From Citrobacter braakii (GTDB lineage: Bacteria; Pseudomonadota; Gammaproteobacteria; Enterobacterales; Enterobacteriaceae), in assembly GCF_002075345.1 (NCBI RefSeq), contig NZ_NAEW01000016.1:29466-93465 (forward strand): DNA of 64,000 bases, in the 5' to 3' direction. Each line of letters starts with the position of its first letter. The stretch's first letter is position 1. A program made the position numbers and the translations under genes. This document shows, one piece after another, positions 20,290-31,999 of the stretch. The notes beneath the pieces are model-generated. The model saw nothing but the letters and a program-made list of their open reading frames with translations. It did no database searches and was not told the DNA's origin.

Positions 20290-22368
20290 ATGTCACACAC
20301 ACTTGCACTCCATCCCGTGAAAAAACGGGATGCGATATTTCTTTGGATTTTACTCGGCTGGCTGGCGTTTGCCCTGCTGCCGAGCTGGAGCCTGGACTAC
20401 GGTCTGCTGGAATCGACGCGTGAAGAAATTCTCGCCGCCTACGGCTGGTCACAGTTCAATATCAGTTGGCTCTGGTATCTGCTGCCAAGCCTGCTGCTGG
20501 TGCGCCCGTTCCATGAAGCCAGACGCGAACAGCGCAGCCGCCATTATTTTGACGCGGGCTGGGCGTTTTTCTGTATGGCCTTTATCGTCACCAGCGCGAC
20601 TCTTGAGGGGCGCGGCTTAGGCTATGCCACCATCGTGCTGTTTGTGGCACTTGGCGCGATCATGACCCTGGCGCTCACCCGTCTGGAATGGCTGGGCGGC
20701 GACCGTTTCGTCATCGGCTCGCTCACCGCGATTGTCGCGCTGATCGGTATTTTTATCGTCTGGCCAAGTATCGCTATTTTCATTCCGATGTTCACCAACG
20801 ACGCCGGGGAATTTGCTCCGCTGGCGTTTATGAATGTGCTGTCGCAGGCGCATATCATTCAGGTGATCCTCAACTCGATTATGCTGTCGATTGCCGTCGG
20901 CGTCGGCTGTACCTTCTTTGGCCTGGTGCTGGCTATCTACACCACCCGTATCGCGAAACGCAGCGCCATTATCGGACGTATTTTCTCGATTCTGCCGATC
21001 GTCACCCCGCCGTTTGTTGTGGGTTTAGGTGTAACGCTGATGATGGGACGCTCCGGTTACATCACCGAATTTATGGTCGAATGGTTTGGTTTGACCAACA
21101 CCAACTGGCTGTACGGTTTTACCGGCATCTGGCTGGCGCAGGTGCTGGCCTTCACTCCGATGGCGTTTATGATCCTCGACGGGGCGATCAAAACCATTCA
21201 TCCGTCGCTGGAGGAGGCGTCATACACCCTGCGCGCCAGCCGCTGGCAAACCTTTAACGGCGTGTTTGTCCCGCTGCTAAAACCGGCACTGGCAAACGCC
21301 TTTTTAATTGTGGTGGTGCAGTCGCTGGCCGACTTCAGTAACCCGCTGGTGCTTGGCGGTAACTTCGACGTGCTGGCAACGCAAATCTACTTCTATATCA
21401 CCGGCTCCCAGCTCGACTACCAGGCCGCCAGTACGCTGGGTGCCTTCCTGTTGCTGTTCTCGCTGCTGGTGTTCTGCGTGCAGTACATGTGGATTGGTAA
21501 ACGCTCGTACGTCACCGTTTCCGGTAAATCCTATCGGGGCGACGTGCAGCCGCTGCCGGTAACGCTGGTATGGAGCGTGGTCGCGCTGCTGGCAGTGTGG
21601 ATTGCCTTTAACGCCCTGCTCTATGGCAGCATTTTCTACGGCAGTTTCACCGTAAACTGGGGCGTGGACTACACCCTGACGCTGGCGAACTTTACCAAAC
21701 TGTTCGGTCAGGGAATGAGCGACGGCGCGTGGCCTTCACTGCTCGACACCCTGCTCTACGCCGGGATTGCCGCGCCGATCACCGCTATCTTCGGCCTGCT
21801 GATCGCATGGGTTGTGGTGCGTCAGCAGTTTAAAGGCAAAAAGACCATCGAGTTCACCACTATGCTGTGCTTTGCCGTTCCGGGCACCGTAGCGGGCGTG
21901 TCGTACATTCTGGCCTTTAACAGCGCCCCGGTATACCTCACCGGCACCGCCGCCATCGTGATTATCTCAATGGTAATGCGTAATGTCCCGGTCGGTATCC
22001 GGGCGGGCATTGCGGGCTTAGGCCAAATCGATAAATCGCTGGATGAAGCCTCGCTCAGTCTGCGTGCCGGTTCCCTGCGCACCATTACGCATATCCTGTT
22101 GCCGCTGCTGCGCCCGGCGATCCTCTCAGCGCTGATCTACAGCTTTGTGCGCGCCATTACCACCGTCAGCGCCATTGTGTTCCTCGTCACGCCGGATACC
22201 CGCGTGGCCACGGCCTACATCCTGAACCGCGTAGAAGACGGCGAATACGGCGTGGCGATTGCCTACGGTTCCATTTTAATCGTGGTGATGCTGGCGATTA
22301 TTTTCATCTTTGACTGGCTGATCGGTGAATCACGTACCTCCCGTTCAAAAGCCAAAAACCAGGCGTAA
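20290..22368 (+). CDS. afuB: AfuB, fused ABC permease for hexose phosphates
   Basis: This 692-residue inner-membrane protein contains two ABC permease domains in one chain. Each has an EAA loop for ATPase docking, [19 protein letters not shown] near residue 308 and [19 protein letters not shown] near residue 585. An N-terminal region with several extra helices (about 18-150) precedes the first domain. This double permease is the form seen in AfuB and in SfuB/FbpB-type iron transporters. The stop overlaps an alternative ATG of afuC (TAATG). Confidence 0.92.
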   Translation: MSHTLALHPVKKRDAIFLWILLGWLAFALLPSWSLDYGLLESTREEILAAYGWSQFNISWLWYLLPSLLLVRPFHEARREQRSRHYFDAGWAFFCMAFIVTSATLEGRGLGYATIVLFVALGAIMTLALTRLEWLGGDRFVIGSLTAIVALIGIFIVWPSIAIFIPMFTNDAGEFAPLAFMNVLSQAHIIQVILNSIMLSIAVGVGCTFFGLVLAIYTTRIAKRSAIIGRIFSILPIVTPPFVVGLGVTLMMGRSGYITEFMVEWFGLTNTNWLYGFTGIWLAQVLAFTPMAFMILDGAIKTIHPSLEEASYTLRASRWQTFNGVFVPLLKPALANAFLIVVVQSLADFSNPLVLGGNFDVLATQIYFYITGSQLDYQAASTLGAFLLLFSLLVFCVQYMWIGKRSYVTVSGKSYRGDVQPLPVTLVWSVVALLAVWIAFNALLYGSIFYGSFTVNWGVDYTLTLANFTKLFGQGMSDGAWPSLLDTLLYAGIAAPITAIFGLLIAWVVVRQQFKGKKTIEFTTMLCFAVPGTVAGVSYILAFNSAPVYLTGTAAIVIISMVMRNVPVGIRAGIAGLGQIDKSLDEASLSLRAGSLRTITHILLPLLRPAILSALIYSFVRAITTVSAIVFLVTPDTRVATAYILNRVEDGEYGVAIAYGSILIVVMLAIIFIFDWLIGESRTSRSKAKNQA

Positions 22369-22379
22369 TGGAGCGCACT

Positions 22380-23426
22380 ATGACTCAGAAAAATTTCGTT
22401 GAACTGCGCAACGTCACTAAACGATTTGGCAGCAACACGGTTATCGACAATATCAATCTCACCATTCCGCAGGGGCAAATGGTAACGCTGCTCGGCCCGT
22501 CCGGCTGCGGTAAAACCACCATCTTGCGTCTGGTTGCCGGGCTGGAAAAACCGAGCGAAGGACAAATTTTCATTGATGGCGAAGACGTTACCCATCGTTC
22601 TATTCAGCAGCGCGATATCTGTATGGTGTTTCAGTCATATGCCCTGTTCCCGCACATGTCGTTAGGGGAGAACGTCGGTTATGGCCTGAAGATGCTCGGC
22701 GTGTCGCGCGTGGAGGTGAAAACCCGCGTCAAAGAGGCGCTGGCGATGGTGGATCTGGAAGGATTTGAAGACCGCTTTGTCGATCAGATCTCCGGCGGTC
22801 AGCAGCAGCGCGTGGCGCTGGCCCGTGCGTTGATCCTCAAACCGAAAGTGCTGCTGTTTGATGAGCCGTTAAGTAACCTGGACGCCAACCTGCGTCGCAG
22901 CATGCGCGACAAGATCCGCGAGCTGCAAAAGCAGTTTGATATCACCTCGCTGTACGTCACCCACGATCAGAGCGAAGCCTTTGCGGTTTCCGATACCGTA
23001 CTGGTGATGAACAAGGGACACATCATGCAGATCGGCTCGCCGCAGGATCTCTATCGCCAGCCCGCCTCCCGCTTTATGGCGAGCTTTATGGGCGATGCCA
23101 ACCTGTTCCCGGCCACTTTCAGCGACAGATACGTTGATATCTACGGCTATCATCTGCCGCGCCCACTGCACTTTAGCGATCAAGGCGAGGGCATGGTAGG
23201 CGTGCGCCCGGAAGCGATCACGCTCAGCGACCGCGGCGAAGAGAGCCAACGCTGCGTGATCAGCCATGTCGCGTATATGGGCCCCCAATATGAGGTCACG
23301 GTGGAGTGGCACGGACAGGAGATTTTATTGCAGGTCAACGCTACGCGTCTGCAGCCGGACGTCGGCGAGCAGTATTATCTCGAAATCCATCCGTACGGCA
23401 TGTTTGTGCTGGCGGATGCGGCATAA
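22380..23426 (+). CDS. afuC: AfuC, ABC transporter ATPase
   Basis: A 348-residue ATP-binding subunit with Walker [10 protein letters not shown], signature [15 protein letters not shown], Walker [13 protein letters not shown] and switch histidine in YVTHDQSEA, plus a C-terminal TOBE-like domain from about residue 240. The start at 22380 is chosen because GGAG lies 7 nt upstream. ATG at 22368, overlapping the afuB stop, would add four residues (MERT). It powers the AfuAB importer and is the last gene of the operon. Confidence 0.92.
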   Translation: MTQKNFVELRNVTKRFGSNTVIDNINLTIPQGQMVTLLGPSGCGKTTILRLVAGLEKPSEGQIFIDGEDVTHRSIQQRDICMVFQSYALFPHMSLGENVGYGLKMLGVSRVEVKTRVKEALAMVDLEGFEDRFVDQISGGQQQRVALARALILKPKVLLFDEPLSNLDANLRRSMRDKIRELQKQFDITSLYVTHDQSEAFAVSDTVLVMNKGHIMQIGSPQDLYRQPASRFMASFMGDANLFPATFSDRYVDIYGYHLPRPLHFSDQGEGMVGVRPEAITLSDRGEESQRCVISHVAYMGPQYEVTVEWHGQEILLQVNATRLQPDVGEQYYLEIHPYGMFVLADAA

Positions 23427-23476
23427 AGTGTTACCCATGTTTCCGGTTCATACCGTATCGCCATCTGGCAAAAAAT

Positions 23477-23505
23477 GCCCGATGGCGGCTTACGTCTTAT
23501 CGGGC
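23477..23505. repeat. REP-like palindrome overlapping the mmuM 3' end
   Basis: GCCCGATGGCGG and CTTATCGGGC form the hairpin between the convergent afuC and mmuM genes. Its right arm supplies the mmuM stop codon and last codons. Confidence 0.7.
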
Positions 23506-24438
23506 CTGGGCCTGAACTTTTAACGCGGCAATATCCGCAGGCGTGGTGCGACAGCACCCGCCAATCAATCGTGCACCAGCGGCCTGCCACTGTGGCAGAT
23601 AATCCGCCAGTTGCGCACAAGACTCACCGTGATGATGCCAGGTTTTGCTCGCGGCATCGTACTGCTCGCCCGAATTCGGATACACCACCAGCGGCAGCGC
23701 CGTTAAGCCGTGTAAATGCTGCAACGCAGCGGTGGTGTTTTCCAGCGCAATGCAGTTAATGCCTAACGCCACCACCTGCGGATAATCCGCCAGCAACGCG
23801 ACCACGTCACGCAGCGGCGTACCGTCGCTCAGGTGCTCGCTGTCACGCAGAGTAAATGAGAACCAGGCACGCGCACGCGGGTACGCGGTCAACAGCGCAG
23901 CCAGTGCGCCAATCTCGACAAAATTCGGCAGGGTTTCGCAGGCCAGCAGATCGGCCCCGGCATCCAGCAATGCTTCCACGCGCGGGCGATGAAACGCCTG
24001 GAACGCCTCGGCGCTGCGCTGGTAATCGCCACGGTATTCAGAGCCGTCCGCCAGATACGCGCCGTAAGGTCCGACAGATCCCGCCACCAACAGCGTGCCC
24101 GCTTGCGGGTTCTCTGCCAGATACGCTTCACGCGCTTTACGCGCCAGCTCCACGCTTTTGCCAATCAGCGCTTTCGACTGCGCTTCATCCAGGCCACGCG
24201 CGGCAAAGCCCGCCGGTGTCGCCTGATAGCTGGCGGTGATCGCGCATTGCGCCCCCGCCCGGTAATAATCAAGATGCACTTCGCGGATAAGCTCCGGGTT
24301 TTCTACCAGCACTTTGGCTGACCACAGGCTGTCGGCTAAGTTACACCCTCGCGCTTCCAGCTCCGTCGCCATCGCGCCATCCAGTAACAGGACATCCTGT
24401 TTCTCAAGGAGAGCGCGTAACGGATTATTCTGCGACAT
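23497..24438 (-). CDS. mmuM: Homocysteine S-methyltransferase
   Basis: This 313-residue cytoplasmic enzyme transfers a methyl group from S-methylmethionine to homocysteine, giving two methionines. The zinc-binding cysteines are visible as GINCIALEN and the C-terminal GGCC in [13 protein letters not shown]. The start [23 protein letters not shown] is the family N-terminus; an upstream extension of the frame is ignored. The ATG lies inside the 3' end of mmuP (14-bp overlap), so the two are coupled. A REP element overlaps its stop. Confidence 0.96.
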   Translation of the reverse strand: MSQNNPLRALLEKQDVLLLDGAMATELEARGCNLADSLWSAKVLVENPELIREVHLDYYRAGAQCAITASYQATPAGFAARGLDEAQSKALIGKSVELARKAREAYLAENPQAGTLLVAGSVGPYGAYLADGSEYRGDYQRSAEAFQAFHRPRVEALLDAGADLLACETLPNFVEIGALAALLTAYPRARAWFSFTLRDSEHLSDGTPLRDVVALLADYPQVVALGINCIALENTTAALQHLHGLTALPLVVYPNSGEQYDAASKTWHHHGESCAQLADYLPQWQAAGARLIGGCCRTTPADIAALKVQAQAR

Positions 24439-25828
24439 GTTCTGGCTCCTGTTTTGCGTTACGGGGTTGAGTAAGGAAATATGCACCATAGCACAACGCA
24501 ACAAACGGTAACCCGCACCACAACGCAATTCTCTGCGCTGGATCGAATGCCAGCCCTACACAGGCCACCAGGCACAACACAAATCCCAATACCGGCACCA
24601 GCGGATACCACGGCGCACGATAATGTAATGCACTCAATGCCTTACCCTGTTGCAGATGACGGCGGCGAAAAACAAAGTGCGAAGCGCAGATGCTCAGCCA
24701 CACCGCCACCACCGCAAACCCGGAGATTGCCGACAGCGCGACAAATACCGTGTCCGGGGCCACCACGCTGGAAAACAGCGCCAGTACGCCGCCGAGCATA
24801 CTGACCGACAGCGCCGTCAGCGGCACGCCGTTTTTCGTTACTCGCGCAAAACAGGCTGGCAGCGTACGTTCATTCGACAGCGACCAGAGCATGCGCCCGG
24901 AGGCATACAGCCCGGAGTTCGCCGCAGAAAGAATGGCTGTCAGGATCACGAAGTTAAAAATATCGGCGGCGTACGGAATACCTACCTTCTCAAACACCAG
25001 CACAAACGGGCTTTTCTCCACGCCCGCCTGCTGCATCGGGATCAGCGCCGCCAGCACAAACACGGTGCCGATAAAGAAAATAATCAGTCGCGCGATGGTG
25101 GTACGAATCGCCACCGGGATCACCTTGCGCGGATTTTCCGTTTCACCGGCGGCAATACCGATAAGCTCCGTTCCCGAAAAAGCAAAGTTCACCGCCACCA
25201 TCGTCATCAGGATCGGTAAGCCACCATGCGGGAACCAACCTTCCGCTGTGATATTACTTAGCCCCGGCGCGGGCGAGCCATCCTGCATCGGGATAAAGCC
25301 AAAAATCGCCGCCCCGCCGAGGATAATAAAGGCGATGATAGTGACCACTTTCACCAGTGAGAACCAGAACTCCCCTTCGGCAAAAAAGCGCGTGGAGATA
25401 ACGTTCAGGCCAAAAATAATCACACAGAACACCACGCACCAGACCCATACTGGCACCAACGGAAACCAGTACTGCATACAGAATCCGGCAGCGGTAAAAC
25501 TCGAACCAAGCGCTACGGTCCAGGTCAGCCAGTAGAGCCAGGCCACGGTATACCCCGTCGCCGGGCCGAGATAGCGCGCGGCATAGACGTGAAACGCCCC
25601 GGTCTCCGGCATCGCGACCGACAGCTCGCCCAGACACTGCATAACCAGCCAGACCACCAGCGCGCCAATCAGATAGGCCAGCAGCGTTCCCGCGGCCCCG
25701 GTAGTGGAGATGATGTAGCCGGTATTGAAGAATAACCCTGTGCCAATCACGCCGCCTAAGGAGAGCATAATCAGGTGACGCGTTTTCATCGTGCGCTTCA
25801 GTGGCGCATTTTGTTGTGTTGTTTGCAT
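24425..25828 (-). CDS. mmuP: S-methylmethionine permease
   Basis: A 467-residue amino-acid permease of the APC superfamily with twelve hydrophobic segments and the family N-terminal motif [19 protein letters not shown]. Length matches E. coli MmuP. It imports S-methylmethionine for MmuM. The ATG at 25828 gives [22 protein letters not shown]; a longer frame from upstream would run through the met-box operator. AGAAGG precedes the ATG as ribosome-binding site and is part of the last met box, so repressor binding would sit on the translation start region. Confidence 0.96.
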   Translation of the reverse strand: MQTTQQNAPLKRTMKTRHLIMLSLGGVIGTGLFFNTGYIISTTGAAGTLLAYLIGALVVWLVMQCLGELSVAMPETGAFHVYAARYLGPATGYTVAWLYWLTWTVALGSSFTAAGFCMQYWFPLVPVWVWCVVFCVIIFGLNVISTRFFAEGEFWFSLVKVVTIIAFIILGGAAIFGFIPMQDGSPAPGLSNITAEGWFPHGGLPILMTMVAVNFAFSGTELIGIAAGETENPRKVIPVAIRTTIARLIIFFIGTVFVLAALIPMQQAGVEKSPFVLVFEKVGIPYAADIFNFVILTAILSAANSGLYASGRMLWSLSNERTLPACFARVTKNGVPLTALSVSMLGGVLALFSSVVAPDTVFVALSAISGFAVVAVWLSICASHFVFRRRHLQQGKALSALHYRAPWYPLVPVLGFVLCLVACVGLAFDPAQRIALWCGLPFVALCYGAYFLTQPRNAKQEPEHVAE

Positions 25829-25830
25829 AT

Positions 25831-25862
25831 AACCTTCTAAACGTATGGACATCTAAACATCC
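25831..25862 (-). promoter_or_regulatory. MetJ operator (tandem met boxes) of mmuPM
   Basis: Four adjacent 8-bp units on the minus strand resemble the met box AGACGTCT. The two central ones, AGATGTCC (25854-25847) and ATACGTTT (25846-25839), each match 6 of 8. The flanking units match 5 of 8. Repression by MetJ with S-adenosylmethionine is expected, as in E. coli. Confidence 0.7.
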
Positions 25863-25873
25863 AAAGAAGGTGT

Positions 25874-25902
25874 GTTATACCGCGTTTGTTAACACAATGC
25901 AA
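25874..25902 (-). promoter_or_regulatory. Promoter of mmuPM
   Basis: On the minus strand TTGCAT (25902-25897) and TATAAC (25879-25874) are separated by 17 bp. The met boxes lie just downstream of the predicted transcription start. Confidence 0.55.
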
Positions 25903-25982
25903 AGTCAACCCTGCACCAGACGCAGATGACCGCGCCGGGCGCTTAATACCGGGTGGGGGTTAATTATCAAATATAAAAAGGG

Positions 25983-26050
25983 CCGCCAGCTCATAACGCC
26001 TCCGTTGCCAGGCTTTACATAAACTCTGGCAACGTCATCGCCGGCTGGCG
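25983..26050. repeat. Nested inverted repeat between mhpT and mmuP
   Basis: An inner perfect 9-bp repeat CGTTGCCAG/CTGGCAACG (26003-26011 and 26026-26034) sits within an outer pair CGCCAGC/GCTGGCG (25984-25990 and 26044-26050). It lies downstream of mhpT and upstream of mmuP. It may be a transcript terminator or processing site; no T tract follows on the minus strand. Confidence 0.5.
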
Positions 26051-26102
26051 TTCACCCGGAAGTGGGAACCGTATCTCCCCACTCATACAACCGAACGATT
26101 GC

Positions 26103-27314
26103 TTATGAGCCACTGGTCGGGATCGGCATCTGCGATTTACGGCTCATCAGGAAAAATACCGCCAGCCCTGCCAGTAAAATGCCCGGCGCAGAAGCTGCCA
26201 TCACGCCTACCGTTCCAGTGCCGAGCGCTAACATTTTTCCTGCCAGCAGCGGGCCGCTCATCGCCCCCAGACGCCCAACGGCGACGGCGGTACCCACGCC
26301 TGTCGCGCGGATCTGCGTGCTGTAAAACAGCGGAGCCAGCGCATACAGCACGCTTTGTCCTCCAGTGGCAAACATCCCCGCCACAAATCCAGCCATCAGC
26401 ATACCGCTCAATGACGACACCGTCCCCAGCGCCAGCAACGAAGCCAACATCCCGGTGTAGATCAGAAGCGACATGACCACCGGGCGCAGTTTGTCCATTA
26501 ACGCCCCGAGAATTAACGTGCCGCTGGCCGCGCCGATTTGCAGAGCAAACATCACGCCAGCCGCCTGCGAGGGCTGAAAGCCCTGCTCCACCAGCAGCAT
26601 CGGCAGCCAGTTGATCAGCATATACACCACCAGCAGGGTGAAGAAATAGCACAGCCACAGCAGCAGCGTGGCTGTGGCGGTAGCAGGTGCGAACAGGGCG
26701 CGCAACGGCGCGGCGGCCACCTGCGTTTGCTGGGCATAAACCTGTGATTCCGGCAGCCAGCGCATCAACAACGGCACCAACAGCAGCGGGATCACTCCGC
26801 CAACCCAGAACACCGTTTGCCAGGCGGCGGCCAGACCGCTAAACCCGAGCGCCGCCGCTAACGCCGCACCAATCGGTACGCCGCAGTACATCAGGCTCAC
26901 CGCCGTACCGCGAAAACGCGGGCCCGCCGCTTCGGAGGTCAGCGCGATCAGATTCGGCAACGCCGCGCCCAACCCGACGCCGGTCATCAGACGGGCAAAC
27001 ACCAGCGACGAGAAATCCCAGGAAATCGCCGTCGCCAGCGAGAACAGGCCGAACAGCGCCACGGAGGCAATAAGAATACGCTTGCGGCCATAGCGATCGG
27101 CCAGCATGCCGCCCACCAGCGCGCCGGGCAGCAGTCCGAGAATGCCCGCACTGAAGATCCAGCCCATCTGCATTTTATCCAACGCAAACGCCTGGGCGAT
27201 ACCGACGGCAGCGATCCCGGCGGCCTGTAGATCCAGCCCTTCCATCAGGGCAACTAAAAAGCAAAGCCCGACGGTTAACGTCAGGCGGTAAGATGTGGGG
27301 GTACGGGTAGTCAT
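26103..27314 (-). CDS. mhpT: 3-hydroxyphenylpropionate transporter (MFS)
   Basis: A 403-residue, twelve-helix MFS symporter of the aromatic acid:H+ branch. The MFS loop motif appears as GGMLADRYGRKRILI, and the family N-terminus has VALMEGLDLQAAGIA. It imports 3-(3-hydroxyphenyl)propionate for the Mhp enzymes. The ATG at 27314 follows AGGTACATCTT on the minus strand. It is the last gene of the mhp operon, 68 bp after mhpE. Confidence 0.95.
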   Translation of the reverse strand: MTTRTPTSYRLTLTVGLCFLVALMEGLDLQAAGIAAVGIAQAFALDKMQMGWIFSAGILGLLPGALVGGMLADRYGRKRILIASVALFGLFSLATAISWDFSSLVFARLMTGVGLGAALPNLIALTSEAAGPRFRGTAVSLMYCGVPIGAALAAALGFSGLAAAWQTVFWVGGVIPLLLVPLLMRWLPESQVYAQQTQVAAAPLRALFAPATATATLLLWLCYFFTLLVVYMLINWLPMLLVEQGFQPSQAAGVMFALQIGAASGTLILGALMDKLRPVVMSLLIYTGMLASLLALGTVSSLSGMLMAGFVAGMFATGGQSVLYALAPLFYSTQIRATGVGTAVAVGRLGAMSGPLLAGKMLALGTGTVGVMAASAPGILLAGLAVFFLMSRKSQMPIPTSGS

Positions 27315-27382
27315 AAGATGTACCTCTGAGGTCACGATGCAGGTGAGTCGCGGCTGATACGTTGCCAGCCGCGTAATCATTT

Positions 27383-28392
27383 TTATTTGCTATTGCGCAG
27401 ATCCAGCGCCACGTCGACGATCATATCTTCCTGGCCGCCCACCATTCGGCGTTTGCCCAATTCAACCAGAATATCGACCGCGCTCAGGCCATAACGCGCC
27501 GCCGCCACTTCGCAGTGACGCAAGAAGCTGGAGTACACCCCGGCATAGCCCAGTGCCAGCGTTTCGCGATCCACCCGCACCGGACGGTCCTGCAACGGAC
27601 GCACCAGATCGTCGGCGGCGTCCATCAGCGCATACAGATCGGTGCCGTGCTGCCAGCCGAGCTTATCCGCAGCGGCGATAAATACTTCCAGCGGCGCGTT
27701 GCCCGCGCCAGCGCCCATACCCGCCAGGCTGGCGTCGATACGGTCGCAGCCCTCTTCCACCGCGGCAATCGAGTTCGCCACGCCAAGACTCAGGTTGTGA
27801 TGCGCATGCATTCCGGTTTCTGTCTCCGGCTTCAGCACCGCTTTCAGGGCGCGGAAGCGGGCGCGAATATCGCTCATATTCATTGCCCCGCCGGAATCGA
27901 CCACGTAGATACACGTCGCGCCGTAGTTTTCCATCAGCTTCGCCTGCTGCGCCAGATTCTCCGGCGTGGTCATATGGCTCATCATCAGAAAGCCGACGGT
28001 ATCCATGCCGAGCTCACGCGCGTACTGAATATGCTGGGCCGACACGTCCGCTTCGGTGCAGTGGGTCGCCACACGCACCACTCGCGCGCCGGCCTGATAC
28101 GCGTTTTTCAGGTCATGAAGAGTGCCGATGCCCGGCAGCAACAGCGTGGCGATCTTTGCGTGTTTGACCACGTCTGCTGCCGCTTCAATCCACTCGAGAT
28201 CGCTGTGCGCGCCAAAGCCGTAGTTAAAGCTGGAACCTTGTAAACCGTCGCCGTGGGCCACCTCAATGGAATCAACCCGCGCGTCGTCCAGCGCTTTGGC
28301 AATCTGGCGTACGTTTTCCAGCGAATACTGGTGACGAATCGCATGCATACCGTCGCGCAGGGTCACGTCAGAGATATAGAGTTTTTTACCGT

Positions 28393-28396
<4 letters not shown>
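27383..28396 (-). CDS. mhpE: 4-hydroxy-2-oxovalerate aldolase
   Basis: This 337-residue class II pyruvate aldolase splits 4-hydroxy-2-oxovalerate into pyruvate and acetaldehyde. The family start [16 protein letters not shown], with the catalytic Arg-Asp, and metal-binding histidines in [11 protein letters not shown] are present. It forms a channelling complex with MhpF. Its ATG overlaps the mhpF stop by 4 bp. Confidence 0.97.
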
Positions 28397-30158
<1,762 letters not shown>

Positions 30159-31025
30159 TTAAGGGCGTGCGAGGAAGTTCAGCACCAGCTGGTTAAAAGC
30201 ATCCGCATGTTCCCACTGTGCCCAGTGCCCGCAGTCGCGGTAGATGTGCAGCTCAGACCCGGCAATCCCGGAGAGCAGGCGCAGGCCGGCGTCCATCGGC
30301 ACGAAGCGGTCGTTGCGTCCCCAGACAATCAGGGTCCGGGCTTTGATTTCCCCCAGGCGCGGGCTGAAATCCGGAAACTGTTTCGGGTTGGCTTCAAGGC
30401 TGTGGACAAAGTTTTCCAGGTGATCGCGACGCGACAGCATGTTATTCAGACGAGCCTCAAACAGCGCCTCGGTCAGGTCGCTGGTGTCGAAGACAAAGAT
30501 CTCCATCATCAGCTTCAGGTTCTCGATGGTCGGTTCGCGGTACAGCTGATTCAGGCGCTTGATGCCTTCGGTCGGCATCGGGGTAAACAGGCTCATGCCC
30601 CCCGTCCCGCCGCCCATCAGCACCAGCTTGCCCACACGCTCCGGCCAGCTCAGGGTGAACGCCACGGCACTGTGGCCCCCCATCGAGTTGCCCAGCAGAT
30701 GGATTTTCTGAATATCCAACTGATCGACCACGCTTTTCAGGATGCGAGCATTAAGATCGGATCGCGAACCGCGGTTAACGATGCCATCGCTTTTGCCCCA
30801 GCCAGGACAATCCAGCAGGATCACCCGGTATCCAGCCTCCACCAGCGGATCGATATTGCGGCTGAAGTTCGCCCAGCCCGTCGCACCCGGACCAGATCCA
30901 TGCAACAGCACGACGGTCTCTTCGCCCTGCCCACAGTCATTGAAATGCACGCGCAGCGTTTCGCCTGCTTCCTGCACCTGCAGAAAACGACTGGTTGCGG
31001 CTTCGGTTTGCGGTTGGTAAGTCAT
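30159..31025 (-). CDS. mhpC: 2-hydroxy-6-oxonona-2,4-diene-1,9-dioate hydrolase
   Basis: A 288-residue alpha/beta hydrolase that cleaves the meta ring-fission product to succinate and 2-hydroxypentadienoate. The oxyanion segment is [10 protein letters not shown], the nucleophile serine lies in [12 protein letters not shown], the acid is in [11 protein letters not shown] and the catalytic histidine is in [11 protein letters not shown]. The ATG at 31025 matches the E. coli start; an ATG at 31040 would add five residues. Confidence 0.96.
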   Translation of the reverse strand: MTYQPQTEAATSRFLQVQEAGETLRVHFNDCGQGEETVVLLHGSGPGATGWANFSRNIDPLVEAGYRVILLDCPGWGKSDGIVNRGSRSDLNARILKSVVDQLDIQKIHLLGNSMGGHSAVAFTLSWPERVGKLVLMGGGTGGMSLFTPMPTEGIKRLNQLYREPTIENLKLMMEIFVFDTSDLTEALFEARLNNMLSRRDHLENFVHSLEANPKQFPDFSPRLGEIKARTLIVWGRNDRFVPMDAGLRLLSGIAGSELHIYRDCGHWAQWEHADAFNQLVLNFLARP

Positions 31026-31053
31026 GATGTTCTCCTGCATATTCAGTTCTGTT

Positions 31054-31998
31054 TCAGTTCTGTGTGGTGGCGCTCAGGGAGCCGAATCCAGCGATCCACT
31101 CTGGGATCGGGCGGTAATAACGGCCTTCGCTGCGCCAGTTGCCAAAGGCAGAAATAGCGGCGAAGGCAGCAACCCAGGTTTTAACTTCGTGCGTTGATTT
31201 GCCCGCCATCGCGGACAGTTCTTCGTTACTGACCGCGTCCAGCTCCTGCAAACGCCCCTGTTCAAGCAGCGTCATAAAGCGGTTATCCCAGACAGGGTTA
31301 AGCGGATGCAGCGTGTGTTGATCGGCCACAAACTTCTCGGCGGCGCTGATCACCCGCTGCTGGCGCAGCTCGCGCTCGTTTTCAGGCAGTTGTTTGCCGC
31401 TGCCGAGCAGGCGGTCGCGCATATGGGCATCGGCCTTCGCCAGCTCCGGGACCGGCGGCTGATGCGACAGGCCGCCGGAGCCTAAAAACAGCACACGCTG
31501 ATTCAGCGAGCTGGCGAATCGGCCAATCGCTTCACCGAGCATGCGGGTACGCTGAAAGCCCGGCAGCGGCGTGGCGACGCCGTTAATAAACACTGGCAGC
31601 ACCGGCACGTTATCCAGACCGCCGAGCAAAAACTCCAGCGGCTGCGCGAAGCCGTGATCGACCTGCATGTTGTAGGACACGGCGAGATCGATGCCGCTTT
31701 TCATTACCGCGTGGGCGCAGGCTTCAGCGAGATCTGTCGGCACCGGCAGTTCCCCCGCCGCGCTGCCGAAATCGCCGATCGCCGTAGCGCCTACGCCTAA
31801 ACAGAACGGCGGCATCACGTCGTAGAAAAATCCGTTGTAGTGATCGGGGGCAAACAGCACCACCAGTTCAGGGTCGAACGCCGCAATACGTGCCCGGGCG
31901 CTGGCGATCACACCGTTAACCTCGTCGAGCACGGCCTGCGCCGGGTCGACGTAACCCACCAGCGGCGAGTGGGAAAGACAGTGAAGATAAGCGTGCAT
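31054..31998 (-). CDS. mhpB: 2,3-dihydroxyphenylpropionate 1,2-dioxygenase
   Basis: A 314-residue Fe(II) extradiol dioxygenase of the LigB type that opens the catechol ring. Conserved histidines appear in [22 protein letters not shown] and [11 protein letters not shown]. The ATG at 31998 gives the family start [19 protein letters not shown]. Only 1 bp separates its start from the mhpA stop, so the two are likely translationally coupled. Confidence 0.96.
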   Translation of the reverse strand: MHAYLHCLSHSPLVGYVDPAQAVLDEVNGVIASARARIAAFDPELVVLFAPDHYNGFFYDVMPPFCLGVGATAIGDFGSAAGELPVPTDLAEACAHAVMKSGIDLAVSYNMQVDHGFAQPLEFLLGGLDNVPVLPVFINGVATPLPGFQRTRMLGEAIGRFASSLNQRVLFLGSGGLSHQPPVPELAKADAHMRDRLLGSGKQLPENERELRQQRVISAAEKFVADQHTLHPLNPVWDNRFMTLLEQGRLQELDAVSNEELSAMAGKSTHEVKTWVAAFAAISAFGNWRSEGRYYRPIPEWIAGFGSLSATTQN

Positions 31999-31999
31999 A

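Noticed and set aside
19189..23426. Ferric-iron ABC transporter (SfuABC-like) as the function of the AfuABC genes
   Set aside because: Sequence families are related, but the Uhp-like sensor genes translationally coupled to afuA favour sugar phosphates, and no Fur box was seen upstream.
24690..25535. 281-codon plus-strand ORF
   Set aside because: Antisense to mmuP; Thr/Ala/Ser-rich product with no domain.
30207..31157. 316-codon plus-strand ORF
   Set aside because: Antisense to mhpC; the product is His/Gln/Arg-rich with no family resemblance.
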